Origin: Rhodospirillaceae bacterium UBA4479
GTDB lineage: Bacteria; Pseudomonadota; Alphaproteobacteria; Rhodospirillales; Casp-alpha2
Direction: 5' to 3'
DNA length: 14,788 nucleotides
NCBI GenBank assembly: GCA_002389175.1
Contig: DGNZ01000242.1
Coordinates: 731 to 15,518, forward strand
In this document: positions 13,925-14,788 of the stretch, piece by piece
How positions within the stretch are numbered: the stretch's first letter is position 1
How the letters are laid out: each line of letters opens with the position of its first letter
Program-made: the position numbers and the translations under genes
The notes under the pieces: generated by a model
The model's input: only the letters and a program-made list of their open reading frames with translations
The model's database searches: none
Told to the model about the DNA's origin: nothing

Positions 13925-14447
13925 TTGGTTTCGGTTTTTCTGATGTACCCATGGGGGCTGGGTTCCCAATGCGTGCGGGCTGAACTGGGCGAGGGGTCGC
14001 GACGTAGACAGTTTCAGTAACTTCCTTACCGTTCAGGATAATCTTGGCTTCGACGAAGTTTTGGATTTGCACGGTCCAACGGCAGCGTTTGCCGTTAAAG
14101 CATGCGACGGGCCCATTTTTATCCAAAACCTGAACCCAGGTGCGGGCATCCAAAATTGAATCTGCGTGCAGGACCGGCCAGTAGGTGATCTGCGCTGTGA
14201 AACAATCGGCTTTGCCACTGATCACGGCCTTACTTTCATTCTGGATTTGCTGGGCAGCCCCTTGACCCATATCGACACTTTTGGTTCGTACATCACGGAT
14301 AACAATGGCGTGCCAGCGCTTGGCACATACGGTGGTGTGACGGTTGTCTTGTTCACCCCATGCGATGGCAACGTCATCCAATGATGTGGCCTGGGCAAAT
14401 ACCCAAGTTGGTGCGAACAAGATCATTAGGGCTAGTGCGCGAATCAT
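13911..14447 (-). CDS. Exported (periplasmic) protein of unknown function
   Basis: The 178-residue product starts MIRALALMILFAPTWVFAQA, a clear Sec signal peptide with likely cleavage after VFA. The mature part contains four cysteines in CAKRW, DCFTAQ, ACFNG and RCRWTV, which could form two disulfides in the periplasm. It ends in a Pro/Lys-rich stretch (PKPTKPE). I do not recognise a family with confidence; small periplasmic proteins related to IalB have a loosely similar layout, but I see no diagnostic motif. The frame stays open to 14498, with other ATGs at 14462 and 14492. I chose 14447 because it puts a short basic n-region directly before the hydrophobic core. The 3' end overlaps the MFS gene convergently. 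Confidence 0.72.
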   Translation of the reverse strand: MIRALALMILFAPTWVFAQATSLDDVAIAWGEQDNRHTTVCAKRWHAIVIRDVRTKSVDMGQGAAQQIQNESKAVISGKADCFTAQITYWPVLHADSILDARTWVQVLDKNGPVACFNGKRCRWTVQIQNFVEAKIILNGKEVTETVYVATPRPVQPARIGNPAPMGTSEKPKPTKPE

Positions 14448-14453
14448 AGGAGC

Positions 14454-14474
14454 AGTGTACATGAAATTTACACT
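14454..14474. promoter_or_regulatory. Inverted repeat before the exported-protein gene
   Basis: AGTGTA (14454-14459) and TACACT (14469-14474) form 6-bp arms around a 9-bp spacer, seven bases upstream of the chosen start at 14447 on the minus strand. It could be an operator or a leader hairpin that masks the start; the support is symmetry alone. Confidence 0.25.
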
Positions 14475-14505
14475 AGGTAAGCAAGTAGCCATCCGCATAG
14501 GTCAT

Positions 14506-14604
14506 CGTCGTCCCGGACCTGATCCGGGATCTCTTATCAACTTGGATCGTTATTGTTGTGCGAAAAAGGTCCCGGCCTTCCGCTTTGCTTCAGCCTGGAC
14601 GACG
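14506..14604. repeat. Dispersed palindromic intergenic repeat (CCGGA/TCCGG class)
   Basis: The 99-bp element has perfect 8-bp inverted ends, CGTCGTCC (14506-14513) and GGACGACG (14597-14604). Inside the left end is a hairpin, TCCCGGA (14511-14517) with TCCGGGA (14523-14529) around a 5-base loop. The right part contains GGTCCCGGCC and CGCTTTGCTTCAGCC, text I recognise from non-coding dispersed repeats in many alphaproteobacterial genomes. It encodes nothing. It sits between the radical SAM-like gene end and the exported-protein gene, and could act as a transcript terminator or RNA-stability hairpin. Confidence 0.75.
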
Positions 14605-14615
14605 TTTTGCAGGTG

Positions 14616-14788
14616 CTATAGATCAAACAAGCTTGGCTGATCAAGGGTCCCAAGGGGGCGCACAAACAGATCGGTACGTTGGCAGAATCCGCTGGCTCTG
14701 TTGTGCTCAAACCCAGACCGTTTCAGTGCTTTGCGGAATCGGGATTTGATCATATCGGCGTAAATGCCCGTCCCCGACATGCGTTGCG
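14616..14788 (-). CDS. 3' end of a PA0069-family radical SAM-like protein (partial)
   Basis: The minus strand is open from the window edge to a TAG at 14616-14618, giving the last 56 residues of a protein that continues beyond the window. It reads RMSGTGIYADMIKSRFRKAL, later ending QPSLFDL. The pattern 'RM.GtG.yAd.i..RF..A' followed by a terminal 'SLF' recalls the C-terminus of PA0069-family radical SAM proteins, whose catalytic CxxxCxxC cluster would lie upstream, outside this window. The function of that family is not established to my knowledge. The frame is the only one of three on this strand without stops. The match is from memory of a short tail, so the family call is tentative, though the coding call is firmer. 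Confidence 0.6.
   Translation of the reverse strand, partial: QRMSGTGIYADMIKSRFRKALKRSGFEHNRASGFCQRTDLFVRPLGTLDQPSLFDL

Noticed and set aside
1..14788. Mobile element, prophage, CRISPR, toxin-antitoxin or anti-phage defence cluster, and ccrM as part of a restriction-modification pair.
   Set aside because: No transposase, integrase, spacer array or toxin-like pair was seen. The methyltransferase is the solitary CcrM type next to rnhB, without a neighbouring nuclease of restriction type.

Overview
The window reads as chromosomal DNA from an alphaproteobacterium, probably of the Rhodospirillales or a related order. The main evidence is an intact CcrM-type GANTC adenine methyltransferase gene directly downstream of rnhB, an etfB-etfA-3-hydroxybutyryl-CoA dehydrogenase cluster next to a PduO-type cobalamin adenosyltransferase, an alphaproteobacterial HIG1-type twin-membrane protein, and a dispersed palindromic repeat of the CCGGA/TCCGG class. 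By eye the base composition is near 50% G+C and even. I see no phage genes, transposases, CRISPR arrays, rRNA or tRNA genes.

Layout. 1-225 is mostly non-coding and carries a perfect 16-bp palindrome just before the first gene. 226-1673 (+) holds a small HIG1-type membrane protein, the cobalamin adenosyltransferase and a thiopurine S-methyltransferase-like enzyme. A PAS_5-type protein (1698-2261, -) converges on them. 2525-5161 (+) is the electron-transfer-flavoprotein and 3-hydroxyacyl-CoA dehydrogenase operon, closed by a strong terminator. A zinc alcohol dehydrogenase (5302-6429, +) has its own terminator. A receiver-domain protein follows (6643-7209, +), then about 300 bp with only doubtful small ORFs. 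A glutathione S-transferase (-) and a TauD/TfdA-type dioxygenase (+) diverge at about 8.2 kb. On the minus strand a cation/proton antiporter with a histone-H1-like tail, RNase HII and CcrM run in that order (12636 down to 9070). An MFS transporter (+) diverges from the antiporter and converges on an exported protein (-). The right edge holds a dispersed repeat and the 3' end of a gene resembling PA0069-family radical SAM proteins.

How the genes fit together. EtfAB and the dehydrogenase form a fatty-acid or butanoate oxidation module. Adenosylcobalamin made next door would serve acyl-CoA mutases. CcrM is expected to methylate GANTC sites and so tie gene expression to replication. Its 164-bp upstream gap is the most structured non-coding DNA in the window: five GANTC sites in 88 bp, TTAA boxes including TTAACCAT, a two-copy composite direct repeat and a 10-bp inverted repeat.

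I found no clear undescribed multi-gene system. The best leads are the ccrM control region, the antiporter whose regulatory domain is replaced by a basic Lys/Pro/Ala tail, and a few regulatory palindromes. All functional calls come from reading translations and motifs by eye; no database search was run.
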